The notes below the pieces were generated by a model, which had not been told where the DNA came from, searched no databases, and saw nothing but the letters and a program-made list of their open reading frames with translations. This document shows, piece by piece, positions 43,375 through 51,775 of a stretch of DNA of 64,000 bases. The stretch comes from Roseateles puraquae. GTDB lineage: Bacteria > Pseudomonadota > Gammaproteobacteria > Burkholderiales > Burkholderiaceae_C. Both the position numbers and the translations under genes were made by a program. Position 1 is the first letter of the stretch, and every line of letters begins with the position of its first letter. The DNA lies in NCBI RefSeq assembly GCF_002205845.1, contig NZ_NISI01000002.1, positions 186,001-250,000 on the forward strand, given 5' to 3'.

Positions 43375-44156
43375 CACCCGCCGCGCTGCAATCCCGCCTG
43401 GCCGCCGCCATCCGTGACGGTGCGGATGCCGACGGCCTGCTGGCGGGCGATTTCGCGCTCGGCCTCGAGGTCTACCGCCATGCCTACCGGGCCCGGCTGG
43501 CAGCGGCCCTGGCCGACAACTTCACCGTGCTGGCGCGCGCGCTGGGGGACGAAGCCTTCGAGGCCCTGGCTCAGGCCTACCTCACCGCCCGGCCCAGCCA
43601 GCAGCCGTCCATCCGCTGGTTCGGCGACGGGCTGGCCGACTTCATGGCCGGCGCGGGCGCTGACCACGTGCCCCATCCGAGCCTGGTGGACGTTGCCCGC
43701 ATGGACTGGGCACTTCGCGGCGCCTTCGATGCGGCCGAGGCGCTGCCGCTGCAGGCGGCTGCCCTCGCTGCCCTCGCCCCGGACGACTGGGCCGGCCTCG
43801 TGCTGCACCTGCATCCCAGCGTGCAGCGGGTGGCCTTGGCGCATGCGGTCGAGCCCGCGTGGCGTGCGCTGCGCGAATGGGACCCCGAGTCCGGTGACGC
43901 GCAGCCCGAGCTGGACGAGCCCCTGCCGCACCGCCATGTGCTGCTCGCCTGGCGCCAGGGTCACGAGACCCGCTGGCGCTCGCTGGCCCCGCTGGAGGCC
44001 GGGCTGCTGGCCGCTGTGGCGGCAGGGGCGCCGTTCGCGGCCCTGTGCGAGCAGGCCGCGGCTGAGCTGGGGGATGCCGGCGCCGCCGCGCAGGCGGTCA
44101 TCGGCCTGCTGCAGGGCTGGCTGGCCGAGGGCCTGCTTCAGGGGCGGGCGTCGTAG
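43371..44156 (+). CDS. bufC: DUF2063 partner of the bufferin-modifying enzyme (BufC)
   Basis: 261 residues. The N-terminal DUF2063 half (about 1-110, FALGLEVYRHAYRARLAAAL, IRWFGDGLADFM) is thought to bind the precursor peptide for the DUF692 enzyme. The C-terminal half (LLAWRQGHETRWRSLAPLEA) resembles the RRE-like segment of the family. It overlaps bufB by four bases. Its 3' end overlaps the convergent lipoprotein gene by 19 bases. Confidence 0.9.
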   Translation: MTPAALQSRLAAAIRDGADADGLLAGDFALGLEVYRHAYRARLAAALADNFTVLARALGDEAFEALAQAYLTARPSQQPSIRWFGDGLADFMAGAGADHVPHPSLVDVARMDWALRGAFDAAEALPLQAAALAALAPDDWAGLVLHLHPSVQRVALAHAVEPAWRALREWDPESGDAQPELDEPLPHRHVLLAWRQGHETRWRSLAPLEAGLLAAVAAGAPFAALCEQAAAELGDAGAAAQAVIGLLQGWLAEGLLQGRAS

Positions 44157-45022
44157 CTGAGCAGGTGAGAGGCGCTTCGCTCGCCCCGCAGCACGCCGTG
44201 CCGGTTCATCGTGGCAGGCGTGCTGCCCAGGGCGGTCGAGGTCCAGACGATCGTCAGGTCACAGCGAGCGACGGCGGACGTGCGCGGGTCGTCGTTGTTC
44301 TGGCTGCGGCTGGCAGCGTTCAGCGCGTCATCCACGGTGGCCGGCTCCAGCCGGTAGCCACCTCCCACGACGCCATCGGCACGCACGCCCAGGGCGGTGC
44401 CCGTGGTGGTGAAGCGGCTGCCATCGGCGCGGGTGCAGCTGCCCACGGCCGTCGCACTGGCCGTGCCCACGGTCGCCAGGCTCAGGCGGACCGGCAGCGC
44501 CAATCCGCCACGCGTCATCAGGGGCGTGCCCATGGGTTGCAGCACCGTGAAGGCCGGCGGCATCGTCACCTGGCTCACATGCCGCACGCCGGCGCGCGTG
44601 AAGACCACCTGCACCACCGGCAGAGCGGAGGCCGCCGGCAGCTGGGCGGTGTAGTCGTAGCGCTTGCCGTCCGGGTTGTCCATCGTCACCTCCGGACTGC
44701 CGTCGATGCTGGCGCTCAGCCGCTCGTTGGGCGCCATCAGCACCGTGGTCAGCAGGTTGGCTGACTTGCCCAGGTTGCCGCGCACCTGCACGGCGCTGTC
44801 GCCGGCCGCCTGGCTGGCGGTGAAGCGGGGGCTGATCTCATCGAGGTTCAGCGTGCTGGACTCGGTGCAATTGCGCACACCGCAGACGACGCCGTCACCG
44901 ACCGCCTGTCCGATGTCGTTGCCGACGTCACTGCCGACGCCGCCGCAGCCGGCCAGCGCCCCCAGAAGGGCCAGTGGCATCAGTCCAAGCGCCGTCACGC
45001 GGCAGCTGGGGGAAGAAGTCAT
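44138..45022 (-). CDS. Lipoprotein of unknown function
   Basis: 294 residues. The signal ends in a lipobox LAGCGG; the mature part is Thr/Ser/Ala-rich and predicted largely beta. No domain is recognised; four Cys residues beyond the lipobox could bridge (VVCGVRNC, GSCTRADG, ARCDLTIVW). The ATG at 45022 is chosen since GAGG stands eight bases before it, although a GTG three codons upstream is also open. No functional clue from neighbours. Confidence 0.75.
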   Translation of the reverse strand: MTSSPSCRVTALGLMPLALLGALAGCGGVGSDVGNDIGQAVGDGVVCGVRNCTESSTLNLDEISPRFTASQAAGDSAVQVRGNLGKSANLLTTVLMAPNERLSASIDGSPEVTMDNPDGKRYDYTAQLPAASALPVVQVVFTRAGVRHVSQVTMPPAFTVLQPMGTPLMTRGGLALPVRLSLATVGTASATAVGSCTRADGSRFTTTGTALGVRADGVVGGGYRLEPATVDDALNAASRSQNNDDPRTSAVARCDLTIVWTSTALGSTPATMNRHGVLRGERSASHLLSYDARP

Positions 45023-45118
45023 GTCATTCACCTCGGTATTCGACGCCGCGCATACTAGCCACTCGCCGGCCGCGCCGGCACCCCCTTGACCTGTGACTGT
45101 TCACCTCTTGGAGTCGTT

Positions 45119-45661
45119 ATGTTGACGTCTACTGCCCGCCTGCTGTCGGCCCTGCCCCTGCTGCTCGGCCTGGCCCTGCCTGCCCATGCGGCGCTGACCG
45201 TCGGCGCGCCGGCGCCCGACTTCAGCGCCGACGCCGCCGTCGGCGGCCAGCCCTTCAAGTTCAAGCTGGCCGAGGCGCTCAAGCAAGGCCCGGTGGTCGT
45301 CTACTTCTACCCCAAGGCCTTCACGAGCGGCTGCACGGTCGAGGCGCACCAGTTCGCCGAGGCGACCGACAAGTTCAAGACGCTCAACACCACCGTCATC
45401 GGCATGTCCAACGACAACATCGACACGCTGAAGAAGTTCAGCGTCGAGGCCTGCCGCAACAAGTTTGCCGTCGCGGCCGACGCCGATGGCAAGGTCATCA
45501 AGGCCTATGACGCCAGCCTGAAGATGGTGCCGGGCACCATGGCCGACCGCATCTCCTACCTGATCGGCACCGACGGCAAGATCGCCGCCGTGCACGCCAG
45601 CATGGACCCCGATGGCCACATCGCCGCCATGCTGAAGGCCGCGGAAAAGCTCAAGAAGTGA
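45119..45661 (+). CDS. Exported peroxiredoxin (AhpC/TSA family, BCP-like)
   Basis: 180 residues with a signal peptide (LLGLALPAHAA), so it works in the periplasm, unusual for this family. The peroxidatic Cys72 lies in YPKAFTSGCTVEAHQF, and a second Cys near 107 (EACRNKF) may resolve it. It reduces peroxides with a thiol partner not seen here. It ends with TGA inside the GTG start of the amidase gene (four-base overlap), so the two are translationally coupled. Confidence 0.9.
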   Translation: MLTSTARLLSALPLLLGLALPAHAALTVGAPAPDFSADAAVGGQPFKFKLAEALKQGPVVVYFYPKAFTSGCTVEAHQFAEATDKFKTLNTTVIGMSNDNIDTLKKFSVEACRNKFAVAADADGKVIKAYDASLKMVPGTMADRISYLIGTDGKIAAVHASMDPDGHIAAMLKAAEKLKK

Positions 45662-47055
45662 TCGCCGGCCTGTCGGCCGCCGAGCTGCTGTCGGCCTACC
45701 GCACGGGTGAGCTCTCGCCCGTGGAGGTGATGCGCGCCGTGCTGGCCCAGGCCGAGGCGCGCGAGGCCGAACTGCATGCGTTGTGCGCGGTCGATGCCGA
45801 AGGCGCGCTGGCCGCGGCCCGCGCCAGCGAGGCGCGATGGCGGGCGGGCCAGCCGCTGGCGCTGGACGGCGTGCCGGTCACCCTGAAGGAAAACATCGCT
45901 GTGCCGGGGGCGCCCTACCGCCTGGGCACGGCCGCCACGCCCGAGACGGCGGTGGCAGGTTTTGAGGCCCCGCCCGCGGCGCGGTTGCGCGAGGCGGGCG
46001 CCATCGCGTGGGCGCGCACCACCATGCCCGACTACGGCATGCTGAGTTCGGGCCTGTCCAGCCTCTACCCCGAGCCGGCCCGCAACCCCTGGGACACGCG
46101 GCTCACGCCCGGCGGCTCCAGCGCCGGTGCCGCCGCCGCCGCGGCGGCCGGCTATGGGCCGCTGCACCTGGGCACCGACATCGGCGGCTCCATCCGCCTG
46201 CCGGCGGGCTGGTGCGGCCTGGTCGGCCTCAAGCCCAGCCATGGCCGCGTGCCCATCAAGCCGGCCTATGCCGGCCGCGTGGCCGGGCCCCTGACCCGCA
46301 ACGTGGCCGACGCCGCCTTGATGCTCGCCGCGCTGGCCCAGCCCGATGCGCGCGACGCGACGCAACTGCCACCCGCTGACGTGACGCCGCGCCCGCTGGC
46401 GCTGCGCGGCCTGCGCCTGGGACTGATGCTGGACGCCGGCTGGGGCGAGGCGGTGCAGCCGGAGGTGGCCGCTGCCATCACCGCCGCGGCGCGGGCCTTC
46501 GAGCGGGCGGGCGCGGTGGTCGAGCCCATCGCGGGCTTCACGACGCGCGAGATGGCCGACGGCATCGACCGCTTCTGGCGCATGCGCTCCTGGCTGGACA
46601 TCTCGGCCCTGCCGCCCGCGCAGCGTGCGCGGGTGCTGCCCTACATCCTGGACTGGGTCGCCCCGGCAGCGGGCTACGACGGCGCCACGGTGTTCCACGG
46701 CTACAGCCAGATGCAGGCCCTGCGCGAGGCGGCCAACGCGGCCATGGACGGGCCGCGGCCGTTGGACTTCCTGCTCTCGCCGGTGTCGCCGATGCCGGCC
46801 TACCCGGCTCACCAGGCCAGCCCCCTGCACGACCCGGCACGGCCCTTCGAGCACATCGCCTTCACGCTGCCCTTCAACATGAGCGAGCAGCCGGCGCTGG
46901 CCGTGAACGCGGGCTACACCGCGGGCCGCCAGCCCTTGCCCATCGGGCTGCAGATCATCGGCCGGCGCTTTGACGACGCCGGTCTGCTGGCCCTGGGGGC
47001 GGCCTGGGAGCAGCTGCGCCCGGCCCAGCGGCCCTGGCCCTTCGAGCCGGGCTGA
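45658..47055 (+). CDS. Amidase-signature-family hydrolase
   Basis: 465 residues. The Ser-cis-Ser-Lys triad is complete: Lys in VTLKENIAV, cis-Ser in TPGGSSAGAAAA and nucleophile Ser in GTDIGGSIRLPA. Family members hydrolyse amides including aryl amides and glutamine of tRNA; with no GatC/GatB partners nearby this is a stand-alone amidase of unknown substrate. Start is GTG (45658) overlapping the peroxiredoxin stop. Confidence 0.93.
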   Translation: MIAGLSAAELLSAYRTGELSPVEVMRAVLAQAEAREAELHALCAVDAEGALAAARASEARWRAGQPLALDGVPVTLKENIAVPGAPYRLGTAATPETAVAGFEAPPAARLREAGAIAWARTTMPDYGMLSSGLSSLYPEPARNPWDTRLTPGGSSAGAAAAAAAGYGPLHLGTDIGGSIRLPAGWCGLVGLKPSHGRVPIKPAYAGRVAGPLTRNVADAALMLAALAQPDARDATQLPPADVTPRPLALRGLRLGLMLDAGWGEAVQPEVAAAITAAARAFERAGAVVEPIAGFTTREMADGIDRFWRMRSWLDISALPPAQRARVLPYILDWVAPAAGYDGATVFHGYSQMQALREAANAAMDGPRPLDFLLSPVSPMPAYPAHQASPLHDPARPFEHIAFTLPFNMSEQPALAVNAGYTAGRQPLPIGLQIIGRRFDDAGLLALGAAWEQLRPAQRPWPFEPG

Positions 47056-47064
47056 GCGGTGCCC

Positions 47065-47550
47065 TCAGGCCGTGCCCAGCCCGGCCGGCATCGGCTGCTG
47101 CGGCAACCCAGCCTCGCGCAGCACGCGGTTGACCTCGGCCCAGGCGTCGGTCGGGGTGGTGCAGACCACGCAGGGGCGACTGCGCCGATAGATGGCGGCC
47201 ATGTCGGTCACCATGGGGGCGTCTTCATCGCCGGGCGCCACGAGCAGGATGGTGGCCAGCGGCACCGTCTGTCGATCGATGAAGCCGCCGACCGTCTCGC
47301 GGAATTCGCGCAAGCCGTCTTCATCCAGGCCGAGCGGCCGGCGGAACTCCATCAGGCTCACATAGCGCCGGTCCGCCGGAATGCGCTCGGCCGCGATGTT
47401 GGTGCCCCGCTTGGCGGCGGCCATCAGCGTGGCGTCGAACGGCCCCTGGGCGATGTAGTGCATGACCCGGTCGAGAAAGCCCACCGTGACACGGCCGAAG
47501 CCGTAGGCATCAGGCTGTTCGTACAGGGGCGTGGGGCCGGCGGCGCACAT
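47065..47550 (-). CDS. Uncharacterised protein, downstream member of a tandem pair
   Basis: 161 residues. The N-terminal 60 residues share FGRVTVGFLDRVMHYIAQGP, LMAAAKRG, PADRRY and more with the upstream neighbour (47624-48115), so the two are paralogues made by tandem duplication. The alternating strand/helix pattern could be a SpoIIAA/STAS-like fold, but no motif proves it. Start ATG at 47550; a longer frame upstream is not supported. Confidence 0.7.
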   Translation of the reverse strand: MCAAGPTPLYEQPDAYGFGRVTVGFLDRVMHYIAQGPFDATLMAAAKRGTNIAAERIPADRRYVSLMEFRRPLGLDEDGLREFRETVGGFIDRQTVPLATILLVAPGDEDAPMVTDMAAIYRRSRPCVVCTTPTDAWAEVNRVLREAGLPQQPMPAGLGTA

Positions 47551-47623
47551 GGGAATCGGGGGCAGTCGCCCGGATTCTCGCGCCAATGTGGTGCAAAGAG
47601 GGAGAGACAGGGGAGCGGCTGGC

Positions 47624-48115
47624 TCAAGCGCGCGGCCGCGGTGTCGGCGCTGGTTGCGGAGGCAGGCCGGCGGCGATGAGGTCGGCATTGACCAGCGCCC
47701 AGGCGGCGTCGAAGGTGTCGGCGCGGCGCACCGGGCGGCTGGCGCGCCAGATGTCCATCAGCGCGGGCAGCCGCTCGATGCCCGGCAGCCCGGGCGGCAC
47801 CAGGAAGACGGTGGACACGGCCACCAGCCCCCGCGAGGCGAAGGCGTCGATGCTGGCGCGGAGCTGGTCCACGGCGTTGGCGTCCATCTGCAGGCTGGTG
47901 CGGATCTCGATCATGTCGCCGAAGCGGCGGTCGGCCGGCAGCCGCTTGCCGGCCAGCGCGATGGCGCGCTTGGCGGCGGCCATCAAGGCGGCATCAAAAG
48001 GCCCTTCGGCCACCGACATCATCACGCGGCCCACCACGCCCACGCTGACCCGACCGAAGCTCGACCGAGGCTGCGGGCGGCGGTGGGTGAGCAGGGGAGG
48101 GCGGGGCGTGGCCAT
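47624..48115 (-). CDS. Uncharacterised protein, upstream member of a tandem pair
   Basis: 163 residues with FGRVSVGVVGRVMMSVAEGP, DAALMAAAKRA and ADRRFGDMIE, clearly homologous to the next gene downstream. Both end in a helix of similar type (DTFDAAWALVNADLIAAGLP against TPTDAWAEVNRVLREAGLP). No known domain recognised; not exported. It is divergent from a GST gene. The pair is likely one operon (73 bases apart). Confidence 0.7.
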   Translation of the reverse strand: MATPRPPLLTHRRPQPRSSFGRVSVGVVGRVMMSVAEGPFDAALMAAAKRAIALAGKRLPADRRFGDMIEIRTSLQMDANAVDQLRASIDAFASRGLVAVSTVFLVPPGLPGIERLPALMDIWRASRPVRRADTFDAAWALVNADLIAAGLPPQPAPTPRPRA

Positions 48116-48151
48116 GATGTGAGACGATTTTGCACGCTCAACTGAGGAGTC

Positions 48152-48778
48152 ATGACGATGTTGACCTTGTACGGCACCAAGGGCTCCGGCTCCGCCGCGA
48201 TCGAAGCGGCCCTGGCGCGCGCGGGCCTGGCGTTCACCAGCGTGGACGCCGCCTCCTGGAACCCCGGCCCAGGGCATGAAGCGCTGCTGCAGGTGAACCC
48301 GCTGGGGCAGATTCCGACGCTGGTGCTGGCCGACGGCACGGTGCTGACCGAAAGCGCCGCCATCCTGATCCACCTGGGCCTGACCGTCGCGCCGGGGCTG
48401 CTGCTCCCCGCCGAGGCCAGCGAGCGCGCCCGTGCGGTGCGGGGGCTGGTGTACATCGCGGCCAATTGCTACGCCGCCATCAGCGTCATCGACTACCCCG
48501 AGCGCTGGTGCGAGCCCTGCGACGACGACATGAAGGCCCGCATCCGCGCCGGCACCCGCGCGCGGCTGCACGAGCACTGGCGCGTGTTCGCCGACCAGTT
48601 CAGCATCGGCTTCGAGGCCGCCAAGCCCGGCGCGCTGGAGCTGCTGGCCGCGGTGGTGAGCAAGTGGTCAGGCACGCGCCCGATGCTGCAGGCCGAGCGG
48701 CCCACCTTTCATGCGCAACTGCTGCGGGTGGAGCAGCACCCGGAGGTGGCCGCCGTGTTCCAGCGGCACTGGCCCTGA
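48152..48778 (+). CDS. Glutathione S-transferase family protein
   Basis: 208 residues. The N-terminal thioredoxin-like half includes LYGTKGSGSAAIEAAL, VNPLGQIPTLVLADGTVLTESAAI (the cis-Pro and SES glutathione contacts); the C-terminal half is helical. A Ser or Tyr near the start serves as catalytic residue. GAGGAG precedes the ATG at 48152; another ATG two codons later is possible. Substrate unknown. Confidence 0.88.
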   Translation: MTMLTLYGTKGSGSAAIEAALARAGLAFTSVDAASWNPGPGHEALLQVNPLGQIPTLVLADGTVLTESAAILIHLGLTVAPGLLLPAEASERARAVRGLVYIAANCYAAISVIDYPERWCEPCDDDMKARIRAGTRARLHEHWRVFADQFSIGFEAAKPGALELLAAVVSKWSGTRPMLQAERPTFHAQLLRVEQHPEVAAVFQRHWP

Positions 48779-48794
48779 GAGCAGGAGGCCGGGA

Positions 48795-49421
48795 TCAGAA
48801 CACCGGGTCGGGCAGTTTTTCCTTGGCCACCACGCGCTGCGTCGCCGGGCGCTCGAACACCCGTTGCAGGTAGGCGCCCAGCGCCGGGCGGGTCTTGGCC
48901 GGGCGGGCCTGCATGCGCGTCCAGCGGCACAGCATGAAGGCCAGCGGGTCGACCGCGCTGTAGGTCTCGCCCAGGAACCACGGGCCGCCGTGGCGGGCGA
49001 GCTCGGCGTCCATCTGATCCAGCATCGGCGCCACCTGCGCTTCGGCGCGGGCCTTGACCTCCGCGGCGTCGCTGGCCATGCGGTCGGGGTAGAAGTAGTG
49101 GATCAACATGGCCTGCAGGGTGTTGGTGAGCCACACCATCCACTTGTAGTACTGGGCGCGCTGCGGCGTGCCCGGCGCCGGGCAGAAGCCCGGGTGGCAG
49201 TCGGCCAGGTGCATCAGGATGGCGGCGGTCTCATAGAGCACGAGGTCGCCATCGACCAAGGTCGGGATGAGGCCGTTGGGGTTGAGCTTGAGGTAGGCCG
49301 GCGACTTGTGCTCGTTGTTGGCCCGGTCCACCTGGCGCAGCGTGTAGGGGATGCCCATCTCCTCCAGCAGGATGTGGGGCGCGAAGCTGGCGTTGCTGGG
49401 GTAGTAGTGCAGTTCGATCAT
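48795..49421 (-). CDS. Glutathione S-transferase family protein
   Basis: 208 residues. MIELHYYPSNASFAPHILLEE, NPNGLIPTLVDGDLVLYETAAI and the helical C-half (WFLGETYSAVDPLAFMLCRW) are typical of beta/theta-like GSTs. It is convergent with the preceding GST gene (16 bases between stops) and not closely related to it, so they are unlikely to be a recent duplication. Probably in detoxification. Confidence 0.9.
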   Translation of the reverse strand: MIELHYYPSNASFAPHILLEEMGIPYTLRQVDRANNEHKSPAYLKLNPNGLIPTLVDGDLVLYETAAILMHLADCHPGFCPAPGTPQRAQYYKWMVWLTNTLQAMLIHYFYPDRMASDAAEVKARAEAQVAPMLDQMDAELARHGGPWFLGETYSAVDPLAFMLCRWTRMQARPAKTRPALGAYLQRVFERPATQRVVAKEKLPDPVF

Positions 49422-49541
49422 GAGGCTGACAGGCGGGCGACAGGGGAAGCTGCGAACTTTACGTGGGCGCAAAGCGCCGGCAGTCCACCGGCGCCAAGCT
49501 CGCGACGTTGCCTGCCCATCACGGCTGCCTCCCTGACGATC

Positions 49542-50162
49542 ATGAATGCCTTGCTTCGCACCACCGCCACGGCGGTTCTGGCCCTGACCGCCGCGTTCTC
49601 TGCCCATGCCGATGTCCGCGCCCGCGTGAACATCGGCATGGTGTTCGACAACCGCTACCACCACGACCATTACTACCCGGCACCCGGCTACATCGCACCG
49701 GTCGTGCCCCATGGCGCGGTCATCGTCGGCGCCGGCCCGGGCCGCTATTGGTTCCATGGCGGCGTCTGGTACCAGCCCTACGGCCCGCGCTACCGCGTGG
49801 TGCTGCCGCCGGTGGGGGTGGTGATTCCGCTGCTGCCGCCGGCCTATGTGACGCTGACCGTGGGCGGCCTGCCCTACTACTACGCCAACGGCGTGTACTA
49901 CCGCGCCGTGCCCGAGGGCTACGCCGTGGTGGCGCCGCCGCCCGAGCCGGTGGCCCAGGTGCAGCCCGCTCCACCGCCCCCGCCGCCGCGGGCCGAGCCC
50001 ATCATCTACCCGCGCAACGGCCAGTCGGCCGAGCAACTGGAGAACGACCGGCGCGAGTGCAACCGCTGGGCCACCACGCAGCCAAATGCCCAGGCCGACG
50101 CCAGCGTGTTCAACCGCGCGGTCGAGGCCTGCATGGACGGCCGCGGCTACACGATGAAGTGA
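49542..50162 (+). CDS. Exported Tyr/Pro-rich protein, DUF6515-like
   Basis: 206 residues: signal peptide (ALTAAFSAHA), a Tyr/Gly/Pro-rich middle with YRVVLPPVGVVIPLLPP and LPYYYANGVYYR, a stretch of prolines, and a Cys-containing C-terminal domain (ENDRRECNRWAT ... AVEACMDGRGYT). This layout recalls DUF6515-type envelope proteins. Probably periplasmic or outer-membrane associated; function unknown. Confidence 0.8.
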   Translation: MNALLRTTATAVLALTAAFSAHADVRARVNIGMVFDNRYHHDHYYPAPGYIAPVVPHGAVIVGAGPGRYWFHGGVWYQPYGPRYRVVLPPVGVVIPLLPPAYVTLTVGGLPYYYANGVYYRAVPEGYAVVAPPPEPVAQVQPAPPPPPPRAEPIIYPRNGQSAEQLENDRRECNRWATTQPNAQADASVFNRAVEACMDGRGYTMK

Positions 50163-50220
50163 AGCCCGCCGCCCGGGCGGGCCGGCTTGGGTCGGCCCGG
50201 CGCTGGGCCCGTTCCGGGGG

Positions 50221-51201
50221 TCAGAGGGCGCAGCCGGCTTCGACCGTGTTGCCGCCGGCCTGGTAGCGCACGGCGGTCATCTCCGCCAGGATGCTCAGTG
50301 CAATCTCCGGCGGCGTGCGGGCGCCGATGTTCAGCCCGACCGGGCCGTGCAGGCGGTCGAGCTCCGCGTCGCTCAAGCCGAAGTGCTCGGCCAGCCGAGC
50401 GCGGCGCTTGGCCTGGTTGACCCGCGAGCCGATGGCGCCGACGTAGAAGGCCGGGCTCTTGAGGGCCTCCATCAGTGCCAGGTCGTCGAGCTTGGGGTCG
50501 TGCGTCAGCGCGACGATGGCGGTGGCGTCATCCACCTGGAAGGCCGTGACCACGTCGTCGGGCATCTCGCGCGTCAGCGTGACGCCGTCGATCGCGAAGC
50601 CGTCGGCGTATTCCTCGCGCGGGTCGCACACCGTGACGCCGTAGCCGAGGGCCTGGGCCATCTGGGCGAGGTAGTCGGTCATCTGCCCGGCGCCGATGAC
50701 GAGCAGCCGCCACTGCGGGCCGTGGTGGCTGATGAGCTGGGTGTCGGTCACGCTCAGCGTGTCGGCCCCGCGTTCGGCGGGGGCGAGCGTCACGGCGCCG
50801 GTGGCGAGGTCGAGCGTGCGGCGCACGCGCTCGCCACGGGTCAGGCGGGTGAGCAGGTCGTCGAGTGCCGACCGCGGGCCCAGCGGCTCCAGCATCAGCT
50901 CCAGCGTGCCGCCGCAGGGCAGGCCGAAGCGGCGCGCCTCCTCCGCGCCCACGCCGTAGCGCAGGGGCGCGGGGCGGTCGAGCGTGAGGCTGCCCGCGCG
51001 CAGCTGGGCGACCAGGTCGTCCTCGATGCAGCCGCCGGACACCGAGCCGGCAATCTGGCCGTCATCCCGCACGGCCACGAGCGAGCCCACCGGCCGCGGC
51101 GCCGAGCCCCAGGTGCGGGTGATGGTGCCCAGCACCACGCCGCGCTGCTCGGCACGCCAGCCGGCGGCGGTGCGCAGCACGCTCAGGTCGAGGTTGTCCA
51201 T
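50221..51201 (-). CDS. xdhC: XdhC-family molybdenum-cofactor insertion protein
   Basis: 326 residues. XdhC proteins bind and sulphurate the Mo cofactor before its insertion into xanthine-dehydrogenase-type enzymes. The N-terminal domain has TRTWGSAPRPVGS and SVSGGCIEDD, and the C-terminal Rossmann domain LLVIGAGQMTDYLAQ and YVGAIGSRVNQAKRR. It is divergent from the coxS gene, and its products are the likely substrates. Start ATG at 51201; an upstream start would add about 15 residues. Confidence 0.92.
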   Translation of the reverse strand: MDNLDLSVLRTAAGWRAEQRGVVLGTITRTWGSAPRPVGSLVAVRDDGQIAGSVSGGCIEDDLVAQLRAGSLTLDRPAPLRYGVGAEEARRFGLPCGGTLELMLEPLGPRSALDDLLTRLTRGERVRRTLDLATGAVTLAPAERGADTLSVTDTQLISHHGPQWRLLVIGAGQMTDYLAQMAQALGYGVTVCDPREEYADGFAIDGVTLTREMPDDVVTAFQVDDATAIVALTHDPKLDDLALMEALKSPAFYVGAIGSRVNQAKRRARLAEHFGLSDAELDRLHGPVGLNIGARTPPEIALSILAEMTAVRYQAGGNTVEAGCAL

Positions 51202-51303
51202 CGTTTGTTCATCCCAAGCTTGATTCCCCACTAGGGTAAACGGCAATCACAAGTCCGGTGGGCAGGAACAGCATTTGACCCACAACACCCACGGAGACAA
51301 GCG

Positions 51304-51774
<471 letters not shown>

Positions 51775-51775
51775 C

